From Erinaceus europaeus (taxonomy: Eukaryota > Chordata > Mammalia > Eulipotyphla > Erinaceidae), in assembly GCF_950295315.1 (NCBI RefSeq), contig NC_080176.1:28890424-28954423 (forward strand): a stretch of 64,000 nucleotides of DNA, given 5' to 3'. Below the pieces are notes generated by a model. That model ran no database searches. It saw only the letters and a list, made by a program, of their open reading frames with translations, and was not told the origin of the DNA. This document shows, piece by piece, positions 24,410 to 36,128 of the stretch (position 1 is the first letter of the stretch; the number at the start of each line of letters is the position of its first letter). The translations under genes were made by a program, and so were the position numbers.

Positions 24410-27400
24410 GTGTCGCCTCTTTTGCTCTGACCCTGCTGGGGCATTTGTCCTGCCCAGCCCCCACCTGGCAGAGACTTCCCTTTCCTGGGACCTGGGGATA
24501 CATTGCACTTGTTACTCAGCTGCGTGGGTTCAAAGAAAGAGGCCAGGAGACCCCCTGGGAGAAAGCCACCCCAGGACTGAGCTTTCTTCAGTGTAAAGCG
24601 GACCAGGCTTGAACTTGGGGTGAGCAATGGCAGAGCAGCTCACTGTCTGGGTGAGCTATCTTGCTGGTCCCAAACTCTGGTGGAGTAATAATACTAAGGG
24701 GCTGGGTAGTGGCGCAGAGGGCTAAGCGTGCACAGAGCAAAGCGCAAGGACCAGTGTAAGGATCCCGGTTTGAGCCCACAGCTCCTTACCTGCAGTGGGG
24801 TCACTTCACAAGCCGTGAAGCAGGTCTGCAGGTGTCTTTCTTTCTCTCTCCCTCTCTATCTTCGCCTCCTCTCTCCATTTCTCTGTCCTATCCAACAACA
24901 ACAGCTATAACAACAATAACAACAACAAGGGCAGCAACAAGATGGGGAAAATGGCCTGTAGGAGCAGTGGATTTGTAGTGCAGGCATCAAGTCCCAGCAA
25001 TAATACTGGAGGCAAAAAAAAAAGTTTTAAAATAAAAAAAAAAATGGGGAGTGGGGCGATAATGCAGTGGGTTAAGTGCATGTCGCGCAAAGCACAGGGA
25101 CCGGCGTAAGAATCCTGGTTCGAGCCCCGGCTCCCCACCTGCAGGGGAGTCGCTTCACAGGAGGTGAAGCAGGTCTGCAGGTGTCTGTCTTTCTCTCCTC
25201 CTCTGTCTTGCCTTCCTCTCTCCATTTCTCTCTGTCCTGTCTAACAACGACAACATCAACAACAACAATAAAACGAGGGCAACAAAAGGGAAAATAAATA
25301 ATAATAAGCAAAGAAACATCGAGGTTGGTGAGCAAGTGTGGACCTTCCAAAGCTGAAGGGACAACATTTTTCTTTGTTTTATTCCTTCTTCCTCTTTCTC
25401 TTACTCTCCTACTACTTCTCCTCCTCCCCCTCTTCGTCTTCCTCCCCTTCTTCCTTCTCCCCTTCTTTCTCCTCTTCCTCCCCCTCTTCCTTCTCCTCCC
25501 CCTCAACCCTGTTGCTTTCTTTTTTTTCTAAATATTTATTTATTATTTATTCTTTTGTTGCCCTTGTTGTTTTATTGTTGTAGTAACCCTGTTTATTTCT
25601 ATCTTTATTTGACAGGACAGAGAGAAATTGAGAGGGGAGAGAGAGAGATAGAGAGGGGTAAAGGAAGAGAAACCAACTGACCTGCTTCACCGATCACAGA
25701 GTGTACCCCCTACAGATGAGAGCAAGGGCTCGAACCTGGGTCCTTGCCCGTGGTGATACGTGCACTTAACCAAGTGTGCCACCTCCCAGCCCCACCCTTT
25801 TTAATATATATTTTAAATATTTTATTTATTCACGAGAAAGAGAGGAGGAGAGAAAGAACCAGATATTACTCTGGCACATGTGCTGCTGCGGATTGAACTT
25901 AGGACCTTATGCTTGAGACTCCAGTTCTTTATCTACTGCACCACCTCCCGGACCACCACACACTTTTTTTTCCCCTTTTTTTTGCCCTTTTTTTTTTTTT
26001 ATTGTTGTTGTAGTTATTGTTGTAGTTGATGTTGTTGTTAGATAGGACAGAAGAGAGGAGGGGAAAACAGAGAAGAGGAGAGAGAGAGACATCTGCAGAC
26101 CTGCTTCACTGCCTGTGAGGCAACTCCCCTGCAGGTAGGTGGGGAGCTGGGGGCTGGAACCGGGATCCTCACGCTGGTCCTTGCGCCGGTCCTTGCGTTT
26201 TGCGCCATGTGTGCTGAGTTACCGCCTGACTCCCACTTTAAAAAAAAAACAAAAAAAAAAACAGTGAGGCAGAAAGAGAGAGAGAGGAGGTGGAGGAGAC
26301 CACAACACAGAAGCTTCCCACAATGCAGTGTGAGCCGGACTTGAACCTGGTTCACACATAGGACAAAACAACTCACTACCCAAGTGGGCTGCTTTGCCGG
26401 CCCAGTAAGTATATATTCTTTTTTGTTGTTGTTGTTGCCCTTGTTGTTTTTATTGTTGTTGTAGTTGTTGTTGTTGATGTTGTCATTATTGGATAGGACA
26501 GAGAGAAATGGAGAGGAGGGGCAGAGAAAGGCAGACACCTGCAGACCTGCTTCACTGCTTGTGACGGTGAGGAGCCAGAGCTCAAACCGGGATCTTTAAC
26601 AGGGATCCTTAGCTATTCCTTGTACTTCAAGCCACGTGCTTAACCCGCTAAGCTACCAATCGACTCCCTTTTTTAAATTTTTTACATTATCTTTATTGGA
26701 TACAGACAGCAGAAATCAAGAGGAGAGAGACACCTGCAGCCCTATTTCACCACTCGTGAAGCCCCCCCCCCCCCCCCCCCCGTGTGGGGACCAGGGTCTC
26801 CAGGTGTCTCTCTTTTTCCCTCTCCCCCATCCCCAATTTCAGTTCACAACTTGTGAAGCAGGTCTGCCAGGTGCCTTTCTCTCCCTCTCTTTTAACATTT
26901 TATTTTATTAGAGACCAGAGCACTGCTCAGCTCTGGCTTATGGTGGTGCATGGGGACTGAACCTTGGAGCCTCAGGCATGAGAGTCTCTTTGCATAACCT
27001 CCAACCCTCTCCCTCTTTATCTCCCCCTCCTCTCTCAATCAATTTCTCTCTGTCCTAACTGGGAAAAAAAAAAAAAAAAAAGGCCACAGGAGCAGTGAAT
27101 TTGTAGTGCTAATACCGAGCCCCAGCGATAACCCTGGATGTATTAATTAATTATTAATTAATTAAAAGAACAGCTGTGGAAGTCAGGCGGTAGTGTAGCG
27201 GGTTAAGTACAGGTGGTGCAAAATGCAAAGACTGGCTTAAGGATCCTGGTTTGAGCCCCCAGCTCCCTGCAGGAGAGTCGCTTCACAAGCAGTGAAGCAG
27301 ATCTGCAGGTGTCTGTCTTTTTCTCCCCCTCTCTGTCTTCCGCTCCTCTCTCCATTTCTCTCTGTCCTATCCAACAATGACGGCAACAGTAATAACTACA

Positions 27401-30025
27401 GCAATAAAGCAACAAGGGTAACAAAAGGGAACAAATAAATAATTTTTTTTTTAAAGTTGTCTGTTCATGGGAAAGGGAGCACGTGTGAGGCCGAGGGATT
27501 GAACACCAGACCTCACGCTTGAAAATCCAACGCTTTATCCACTACACTGCTGCTCATTTGAGTCTCCCAAATTCAGTGGAACCCATTCGTTCCTGGCAGC
27601 ATCCTGAGCATCACGTTCAGCCTGATTTATCAAGCTCCACTCCCAGCCCCATCAGAGACCTCCAGCCTTCCAGGCCTCATGCCCTGTGTGCCAGAGAGAT
27701 GCTGCCCTAGAAGGAAGAGAGCCCCAGCACACAAGCCTGGAGGCTGGACTAGGCAGAGACTCAGCAGCTCTGCTCTGCGTGAGAAAGCTTCTGGCAGGGC
27801 CAGGCGGTGACACACCTGCTTGAGCGCTTACATTACTGTGCACAAGGGCCCAGGTTCAAGCCCCCAGCCCCCACCTACAGGGGGAAAGTTTTACGAGTGG
27901 TAGAGCAGGGCTGCAGGTGTCGCTGTCTCTTTCCTTCTTTACCTCCCTCTTGACTTCTGGCTGTCTCTATCAAATAAATAAATGAAAAAAAAAATTTTAA
28001 TATTTACTTACTTCCTTTTGTTGCCCTTGTTTTATTGTTGTAGTTATTATTGTTGTTATTGATGTCGTCTTTGTGGGATAGGACAGAGAGGAGGAGAGAA
28101 AGATAGACACCTGCAGACTTGCTTCACCACCTGTGAAGCGACTCCCCTGCAGGTGGGGAGCTGGGGCCTCGAACTGGGATCCTTATGCCGGTCCTTGCAC
28201 TTTGCGCCAACTGCGCTTAACCCGCTGCACTACTGCCTGACTCCCGAAAGGCTTCTGGCAGCCATGAGGAGGCTGACAACACCAGGAGGTCAAATGGATG
28301 GCCTGGCTGAGGTGTTGGGGGGCCAGGACCACCGAGGGATCACCAAAACCATGAGAGCCTTCTGCCTGTGGGGTAACTAGGCCCCTTTGTGGAAAGAAGG
28401 CTGGACCCCCCCCCCCACAAAATGGGTCCTCTGCTGATGCCACCACTTCCTGTCTGTAGTTTTGAATCCAAAAACCTTTCAAGGGGCTGGCAGAATAGCT
28501 CACCTGGACAGTGCAATGCTTTGCCATGTGTGTGACCTGTTCGAGCCTGGCCCCACTGCACTGAATGAGCCTTCGGGGATGGGTAACATAGCACAATGGT
28601 TAAGTCTGAGGCGCTGAGGTCCCAGAATCAATCCCCAGCACCGCCATCAGCCAGAGCTGAACAGGGCTCTGGTCTCTCCATCTCTGTATCTATATATATC
28701 TCTTATTCAGTAAATAAATAAATAAAATTTTAAAAAGGAAAGAAATTTAAATGTTCCAAGGGACCAGTTGGTGGTGCACCTGGTTGAACTCAAGGACCCA
28801 GGTTTGAGCCCCCAGTCCCTAAATGCAGGGGGGAAGCTTCACAAGTGGTGAAGCAGTACTGTCTCTCTCTTTCACTCTCTCCCTCCCTCCCTCCACTTTC
28901 CCTTTCCCTCTCAATTTGTGTATATTCAATAAATAAAATCAACTAAGATATTTTTAAAGATTTTATTTACTGTGGTCGAGGAGGTGGCACAAGCTTTGGA
29001 CTCTCAAGCATGAGGTCCCAAGTTTGATCCCCGGCAGCACATGTGCCAGAGTGATGTCTGGTTCTTTCTCTTCCTATCTTTCTCGTAAGTAAATAAAATC
29101 TTTTTTAAAAAAGATATTTATTTATTAATGAGAAAGATAGGAGGAGAACCAGACATCACTCTGAACCATATGCTGCCAGACTTGAAACCAGGACATCATG
29201 CTTGAGAATCTAGTGCATTATCTACTGCACTACCTCCTGGACCACAATAAGTAAATTTATTTTTAAAAAAGTGGTCCAGGAGGTGGCAAAGTAGATACAG
29301 CTTTGGACTCTCAAGCCTGAGGTCCTGAGTTTGAAGCCAGAGCTGACCAGGACCTGTTTTATTTTGTTTTTAAAGTCCCTGGTCCCCACCTGCAGGGGGA
29401 AAGCTCCACGAGTGGTGAAGCAGGGCTGCAGGTGTCTCTCTGTTTCTTTAAAAAAAGAAACACTTTTTGTTTGTTTTTTAATTTTTTATTTATTTGTTTA
29501 CTTATTGGATAAAGACAGTGAAATCTAGAGGGGAGGGAGAGATAGAGAGGGAGACAGACCTGCAGCCCTGCTTCACCACTCCTGAAGCTTTCCCCTTGCA
29601 AGTGGGGACCAGGGGCTTGAACCTGTGTCCTTGGGCTTGATCACATGTGCACTCCACCCTGTTCCCATATCTCTCTGTCTCTATCTCTCCATCTCCTCTC
29701 TTAATTTCTCTGTCTCTATCCAATAATAAAATTAATAAAAAAATATTTTTAGGGACTTGGGCATTAGCGCAGCGGGTTAAGTGCAGGTGGTGCAAAGCGC
29801 AAGGACCCAAGTAAGGATCCCAGTTTGAGCTCCCCACCTGCGGGGGAGTCGCTTCACAGGCAGTGAAGCAGGTATGCAGATGTCTTTCTCTCCCCCTTTC
29901 TGTCTTCCCCTCCTCTCTCCATTTCTCTCTGTCCTACCCAACAATGATGGCAACAGTAATAACTACAACAATAAAACAATAAGGGCAACAAAAGATAATA
30001 AATATTTTTAAAATATATTTTTAAA
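24410..30025. mobile_element. Intergenic SINE-saturated block downstream of GTF2IRD1
   Basis: After about 150 bp of unique DNA come E minus (24560-24675), A2 plus (24700-25015), A plus (25045-25310), D minus (25590-25790), B minus (25805-25960), A minus (25970-26235), E minus (26250-26400), A minus (26405-26670), D minus (26675-26880), C minus (26890-27000), A2 plus (27000-27150), A plus (27180-27450) and B minus (27455-27555). Next come D plus (27800-28000), A minus (28010-28245), E plus (28480-28580), C plus (28582-28735), D plus (28760-28950), B plus (28970-29105), B minus (29110-29250), B and D pieces (29265-29450), D minus (29465-29690) and A plus (29750-30010). About 27555-27795 is unique and shows no gene. 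Confidence 0.7.
25376..25512 (+). repeat. Long nearly pure polypyrimidine tract
   Basis: About 135 bases are almost entirely C and T (repeats such as ttcctcctcc), broken by only a few purines. It has triplex (H-DNA) potential. It lies about 1 kb downstream of the GTF2IRD1 3' end. Confidence 0.85.
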
Positions 30026-30029
30026 AAGA

Positions 30030-30965
30030 GTGACTTTCTACCCCCCCAAGTCTAAAGCTTTGAACACGAGGTTAGCTGTATCCTTTCAACCTCCTGTCTG
30101 CTGCCCAGGGCTCTTTGTGGCCACAGGGATGTGAGTGGCACCAGCGGGCCCCCCCACCTCCTTACTGTGCCCCCCCCCAGACCCCCACCTGCATGACCAG
30201 GGGATGGACATTACCTTGGTCTTACTTTGGGCAGAAGAAATCAGCTGCTGTTTGACTACCCATTGGAAAATCTCCCTGTCCTGTCCAAGCTCCCTTTCTT
30301 TCTCTCCTCTTTCTTTCCCTCCCTCCCTCTTTATTCTTTTTCCTTTTTCTGACAGCACTCCAATTGAAAGCATTCATTCTTTCATTAAACTTCATTTAGC
30401 TGCCATCTGTCGGGGAGTCGAAAATGGCTTCGTGTTTTGCAACTCTGAATGAGGATTGTTACTGGCTGTGTAAACAGCCTGCCACCCCACCCAGCAAAAC
30501 GAGTAGGGGAAGGGGAAAGGAAAAAAAAAATCACAAAACACTTTGGAACATAATAAAAGGCTGTGGGAGGGAGGGGGGTTACTTCCTTATCGAGCTAATT
30601 GCTGGAGGGTGGCTGGGAGAGAGGACGTAATCATTCTGCATACAAATCTTTGTGTGGAAACCTGCTATCAATGAAAAGATCAAGATTGGAGAAAATGTCG
30701 GAATTACAGCTGACTGAAAACAGTAATAAAGCAATCAGGAGCGAAGGGGGACAAAGCAGGGGTGGGAGGGCGGGGGGCTGGGGAGGCTGGTGCTCACATG
30801 CACCTGCTCCATCGGGCAGCCACCCCGCCCAGGTGCCTCCCTTCATCACTGGAGAGAAGCAAGTGGGTGGAAAGATAGCTTGTCCGGGAGAGTGTATGTC
30901 TCTGCTCCAGGGGGGGCAGTTCTGCGCCAGGGATGGTGGCACAGTGCTGGGACATCTGTCTGTCT
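30030..30965. promoter_or_regulatory. Repeat-free island, candidate conserved non-coding element
   Basis: This stretch of about 930 bp has no SINE, while its flanks are solid SINE. About 30340-30760 is AT-balanced, with intact-looking transcription factor words. These include an octamer-like region (ctgcatacaaatctttg at about 30636-30652), a homeobox-like taat core and gctaattgc at about 30593-30602. No frame looks like a protein. Its regulatory role is inferred only from absence of repeats and composition. Confidence 0.45.
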
Positions 30966-30969
30966 GCAG

Positions 30970-33900
30970 TCAAGAATTTTTTTATTTTTAAACCATAACA
31001 CTGCTCAGCATTGGTTTATGGTGGTGCTGAGGATTGAACCTGGGGTGGATCTCAAGCTAAGATTTATTTATTTTTATTTTTTTATATTTATTTATTTTCC
31101 CTTTTGTTGCTCTTGTTGATTTCTTATTGTTGTTTCTTTATTATTGTTGTTGCTACTGCTGTCTTTGTTGTTGGATAGGACAGAGAGAAATGGAGAGAGG
31201 AGGGGAAGGCAAAGAAGGGGAAGAGAAAGATAGACACCTGCAGACCTGCTTCACTGCCTGTGAAGCGACTCCCCTGCAGGTGGGGAGCCGGGCCAAACCA
31301 GGATCTGTATGGCGGTCCTTGCACTTTGCCCAACATGTGCTTAACCCGCTGCACTACCACCCAACTACCAAGATTGATTATTTTATTTGATAGGACAGAG
31401 AGAAATGGAGAAGGAAGGGGGAGATAAAGAGGGAGGAGTGGCTAAGGAGGTGGCACGGTGGAGAAAGAGAGCTGCTTGTAAAGATTTCCCCTTGCGGGTG
31501 TGGACCAGGAGCTCAAACTAGGGTCCTTACGCATTGTAACATGTGCACTCAACCAGGTGTGCCACCACCCAGGCCAATCTCTCTTTAAAGAAAAAGAAAG
31601 GCAACAAGGGCAACAAAAGAGAATAAATTAAATAAATATTAAATAAAAAGAACTCATTCTTCTTCTTCTAGCGTTTGCCCTTCTTCCGTAGCCAGTCAAC
31701 AGCGTCAGGTTGAGCCTGATGTAAAGTTTCGAGACCTCCTTTGAATCTGGAGAGGTGGCAGTCGTTGACTATGTGGGTCATAGTCTGTCTGTAGCCGCAT
31801 GAAAAAAAGAAAGGGACTTGGGCGGTGGCACAGAGGGTTAAGCACATGTGGTAAAAGCAAAGCACAAGGACCAGTGTAAGGATCCCGGTTCAAGCCCCCA
31901 GCTCCCCATCTGCAGGGGAGTTGCTTCATAGGCAGTGAAGCAGATCAGCAAATACTCTCCCCCCTCTGTCTTTCCCTCCTCTCTCCATTTCTCTTTGTCC
32001 TATCCAACAATGATGACATCAATAACAACAACAATAACTACAACAATAAAACAAGGCCAACAAACGGGAATAAATAAATAAATAAATATTTTTTTAAAGA
32101 TTTATTGGGGGCCAGGTAGTAGCTCAGCGGATTAAGCTCACGTGGTACAAAACACAAGGACCAGCATAAAGATCCCGGTTCAAGCCCTCGACTCCCCACC
32201 TGCAAAGAGGTCACCTCACAAGCAGTGAAGCAAGTCTGCAGGTGTCTATCTTTCTCTCCCCTCTCTGTCTTCCCCTCCTCTCTCCATTTCTCTCTGCAAT
32301 GGCAACAATAACAACAAGGGTAACAAAATGGGGGAAATGGCCTCCAGGAGCAGTGGATTTGTAGTGCAGGCGCCGAGCTCCAACAATAACCCTCAAGACA
32401 AAAAAATTAATAATAAAAGAAAAATTGAACAATTATGGAGATGCCACCCTGGGTAAATCACTGGACCCCAAAGCCTGAGGCTCCAAGTTTGACCCAGAGT
32501 GATGCTCTCCCATTTAATAAATAAATTTATTTTGTGTGTTTGTTTTAGTGTGACCAGGTGTGGGTTTTTTAGTTATTGTTAGATAGAGGCAGACAGAGAG
32601 AGGGAAGGGGAAAATAGGGAGAAAGATAGACACCTGTAGCTCTACTTCACCACTTGTGAAGCTTCCCTCTGCAAGTGGGGACCAGGGGCTTGAACCTGCA
32701 TTTTTGTGCATTGTAATGTGAGCATTTAACCAGATAGGTGTGGTTTTTTAAAAAATTTTTTATATTTATTTATCCCCTTTTGTTGTCCTTGTTGTTTTAT
32801 TGTTGTAGTTATTATCGATGTCGTTATTGGATTGGACAGAGAGAAATGGAGAGAGGAGGGGAAGACAGAGAGGTGGAGAGAAAGATAGACACCTGCAGAC
32901 CTGCTTCACAGCTTGTGAAGCGACTCCCCTGCAGGTGGGGAGCAGGGGCTCAAATCAGGATCCTTACACCGGTCCTTAACCTGCGCTTAACCGGCTGCAC
33001 TACCGCCTGACTCCCAGGTGTGGTTTTTTTATTATCTTTATTTTGTTGCATAGAGACATTGAGAAATCAGGAGTGGTGGGGGAGATAGAGAGGGAGAGAC
33101 ACAAGCAAGAACACGGCTTCCCCACTCACAAAACTTTCCCCCAGCAGGTGGGGACCAGGGGCTTGGACCTGCGTCCTTAGGCATTGTAACATATGCTCAA
33201 TTTTTTTTATATTTATTTATTCTCTTTTGTTGCCCTTGTTGTTTTATTGTTATAGTTATTAATGTCGTTGCTACTGATGTTGACGTTGTTGGATAGGACA
33301 GAGAGAAATGGAGAGAGGAGGGGAAGACAGAGGGGGAGAGAAAGATAGACACCTGCAGACCTGCTTCACCATCTGTGAAGGGACTCCCCTGCAGGTGGGG
33401 AGCTGGGGGCTTGCACTTTGCACCACATGCCCTTTTTAATTTTTTACTTGATAAGACAGAAAGAAATTGAAAGGAGAGGGAGAGGGATAGAAACACCTGC
33501 AGCCCTGCTTCACCACTCCTGAACCTTTCACCCTACAGGTGGGGATTAGGGGCTTCAACCTGGGTCCTTGTATGTGGTAATGTGCACTCAACCAGACACA
33601 CCATCAACATAGTTCATTTATTTATTACACACTAAGAGACTGAAAGCCAGCATACACTATGCCAAGGCTTGAACTCCAGACCTCATGCTTGGGAGTCCAA
33701 CAAAGCGCTTTGCCCACTGTGGCTCCTCCCAGGCCACAACACACTACTTAAAAAGTAATTATAGGGAGTCGGGTGGTAGTGCAGCAGGTTAAGTGCACGT
33801 GGTGCAAAGCTCAAGGACCATTGTAAGGATCCCCGTTAGAGCCTCCGACTCCCCACTTGCAGGAGAGTCGCTTCACAGGCGGTGAAGCAGGTATGCAGGT

Positions 33901-34215
33901 GTCTGTCTTTCTCTCCCCCGCTCTGTCTTCCCCTCCTCTCTCCATTTCTCTCTTTCCTGTCCAACAACGATGACATCAATAACGACAATAATAACTACAA
34001 CAGTAAAACAAGGGCGACCAAAGGGAATAAATATTTTTAAAAGAATCACTTAAAAACAATAATAAGAAAGAAAGTTAAGAGCTGGGGAGACAGCATAATG
34101 GTTATGCAAATTTACTTTCATGCCTGAGGCTCTTGAGTTCCCAGGTTCATTTCCCAGCACCACCATCAGCCAGAGCTGAGCAGGGTGGAAGAAAAAATTA
34201 AGATAAATAAATAAA
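30970..34215. mobile_element. Intergenic SINE block
   Basis: In order: C minus (30970-31045), A minus (31070-31370), D minus (31375-31580), an A tail scrap (31585-31650), a Vingi fragment (separate entry), A plus (31815-32095), A2 plus (32105-32415), C plus (32430-32510), D minus (32545-32735), A minus (32745-33015), D minus (33020-33195), A minus (33200-33430), D minus (33435-33605), B minus (33612-33740), A plus (33760-34045) and C plus (34080-34215). No gene is visible. Confidence 0.7.
31657..31800 (-). pseudogene. Vingi-like LINE 3' fragment, 5'-truncated
   Basis: On the minus strand it encodes the C-terminal motif CGYRQTMTHIVNDCHLSRF followed by about 25 residues ending WLRKKGKR and TAG (31668-31670). 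The (AAG)n tail begins directly after the stop, so there is no 3' UTR. It is nearly identical to the copies at 43.9 and 57.7 kb. The retained end, WLRKKGKR-stop, appears undamaged here. Target duplications could not be fixed. Confidence 0.85.
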
Positions 34216-34232
34216 ATTATAAACAAATTATT

Positions 34233-36114
34233 ATATTTACTTATTTATTCCCTTTTGTTGCCCTTGTTTTTTTTTTAACTTCTTTATTGGTGAATTAATG
34301 CTTTACATTCAACAGTAAATACAATAGTTTGTACATGCATAACATTTCCCAGTTTTCCACATAACAATACAACCCCCACTAGGTCCTCTGTCATCCTTCT
34401 TGGACCTGTATTCTCTCCACCCACCCACCCACCCCAGAGTCTTTTACTTTGGTGCAATACACCAATTCCAGTTCAGGTTCTACTTCTGTTTTCTTTTCTG
34501 ATCTTGTTTTTCAACTTCTGCCTGAGAGTGAGATCATCCCATATTCATCCTTCTGTTTCTGACTTATTTCACTTAACATGAATTTTTCAAGGTCCATCCA
34601 AGATCGGCTGAAAACGGTGAAGTCACCATTTTTTACAGCTGAGTAGTATTCCATTGTGTATATATACCACAACTTGCTCAGCCACTCATGTGTTGTTAAA
34701 CATCTGGGTTGCTTCCAGGTTTTGGCTATTACACTTGTGCTTCCAAGAACATACGTGTACACAGATCTTTTTGGATGGATGTTTTGGGTTCCTTAGGATA
34801 TATCCCCAGGAGAGGAATTACAGGATCATAGGGTAGGTCCATTTCTAGCCTTCTGAGAGTTCTCCAGACTGTTCTCCACAGAGGTTGGACACAATTTACA
34901 TTCCCACCAGCAGTGTAGGAGGGTTCCTTTGACCCTACAGCCTCTCCAGCATTTGCTGCTGTTACCTTTTCTGATGTATGACATTCTCACAGGAGTGAAG
35001 TGGTATCTCATTGTTGTCTTGATTTGCATTTCTCTGACAATCAGAGACTTGGAGCATTTTTCCATGTGTTTCTCAGCCTTTTGGATCTCTTCTGTGGTGA
35101 ATATTCTGTCCATGTCTTCTCCCCATATTTGGATGGGGTTATTTGTTGTCTTGTTGTTGAGATTTGCACGTTCTTTATATATTCTGGTTATTAGCCTCTT
35201 GTCTGATGTGTGGCATGTAAAAATCTTCTCCCATTCTGTGAGGGATCTCTTGGTTTGGGTAGTAGTTTCTTTAGCTGTGCAGAAGCTTTTTAATTTTATG
35301 TAGTCCTATAGGTTTATGCTTGTCTTAGTCTTCTTTGTAATTGGATTCGTTTCATTGAAGATGTCTTTAAAATTTATGTGGAAGAGTTTTGCCAATATTT
35401 TCCTCTAAGTATCTAATAGTTTGTGGTATAACATCCAAGTCCTTGATCCACTTGGAATTTACTTTTGTATTTGGTGAAATATAGTGGTTCAGTTTCATTC
35501 TTCTGCATGTTTCAACTCATTTTTTCAACACCATTTGTTGAAGAGACTCTGCTTTCCCCATTTAATAGTCTGGGCACCTTTGTCAAAGATTAGATGTCCA
35601 TAGGTGTGGGGGGCTCACTTCTGGGCTCTCAATTCACACTACTGGTCAGTGTGTCTATTCATGTTTCGGTACCAAGCAGTTTTGATGACGATGGCCCTAT
35701 AATACAATTTGAGATCTGGGAGTGTGATGCCTCTGGTTCTGTTCTTTTTTCTCAAGATTGTTTTGGCAATTCTAGGTCTTTTCTGATTCCAGATAAACAT
35801 TTGTAGCATTTGTTCTCTTCTCCTAAACAATATGGTTGGGGTCTTGATGGAGATAATTGCCCTTGTTGTTTTATTATTGTAGTTATTGTTGTTGTTATTG
35901 ATGTCATCACTGTTGGATAGGACAGAGAGAAATGGAGAGAGGAGGGGAAGACGGAGAGGGGGAGAGAAAGACAGACACCTGCAGACCTGCTTCACTGCCT
36001 GTGAAGCGACTCCACTGCAGGTGGGGAGCCGGTGATTCAAACCGGGATCCTTACGCTGGTGCTTGCACTTGGTGCCATGTGCGCTTAACCCGCTGTGCTA
36101 CCCACCCGACTCCC
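34233..36114 (-). mobile_element. Class A SINE interrupted by an L1 (nested insertion)
   Basis: The antisense class A SINE has outer target duplications ataaacaaattatt at 34219-34232 and 36115-36128. Its tail half occupies 34233-34268 and its body and head 35857-36114. The L1 sits between, flanked by the duplicated SINE word ttgcccttgtt (34258-34268 and 35857-35867). Both insertions are thus individually provable, and the SINE came first. Confidence 0.93.
34269..35856 (-). mobile_element. 5'-truncated L1 with damaged ORF2
   Basis: About 1.59 kb of L1 3' sequence on the minus strand is closely similar to the full-length copy. ORF2 is broken: matching pieces lie in different frames (34511-34762, 34826-35113 and 35639 onward), and there are small indels. 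The 3' UTR is longer than in the full-length copy and ends in a proper AATAAA (antisense tttatt at about 34281-34286) before the poly(A) tail. It is a dead-on-arrival copy. Confidence 0.93.
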
Positions 36115-36128
36115 ATAAACAAATTATT

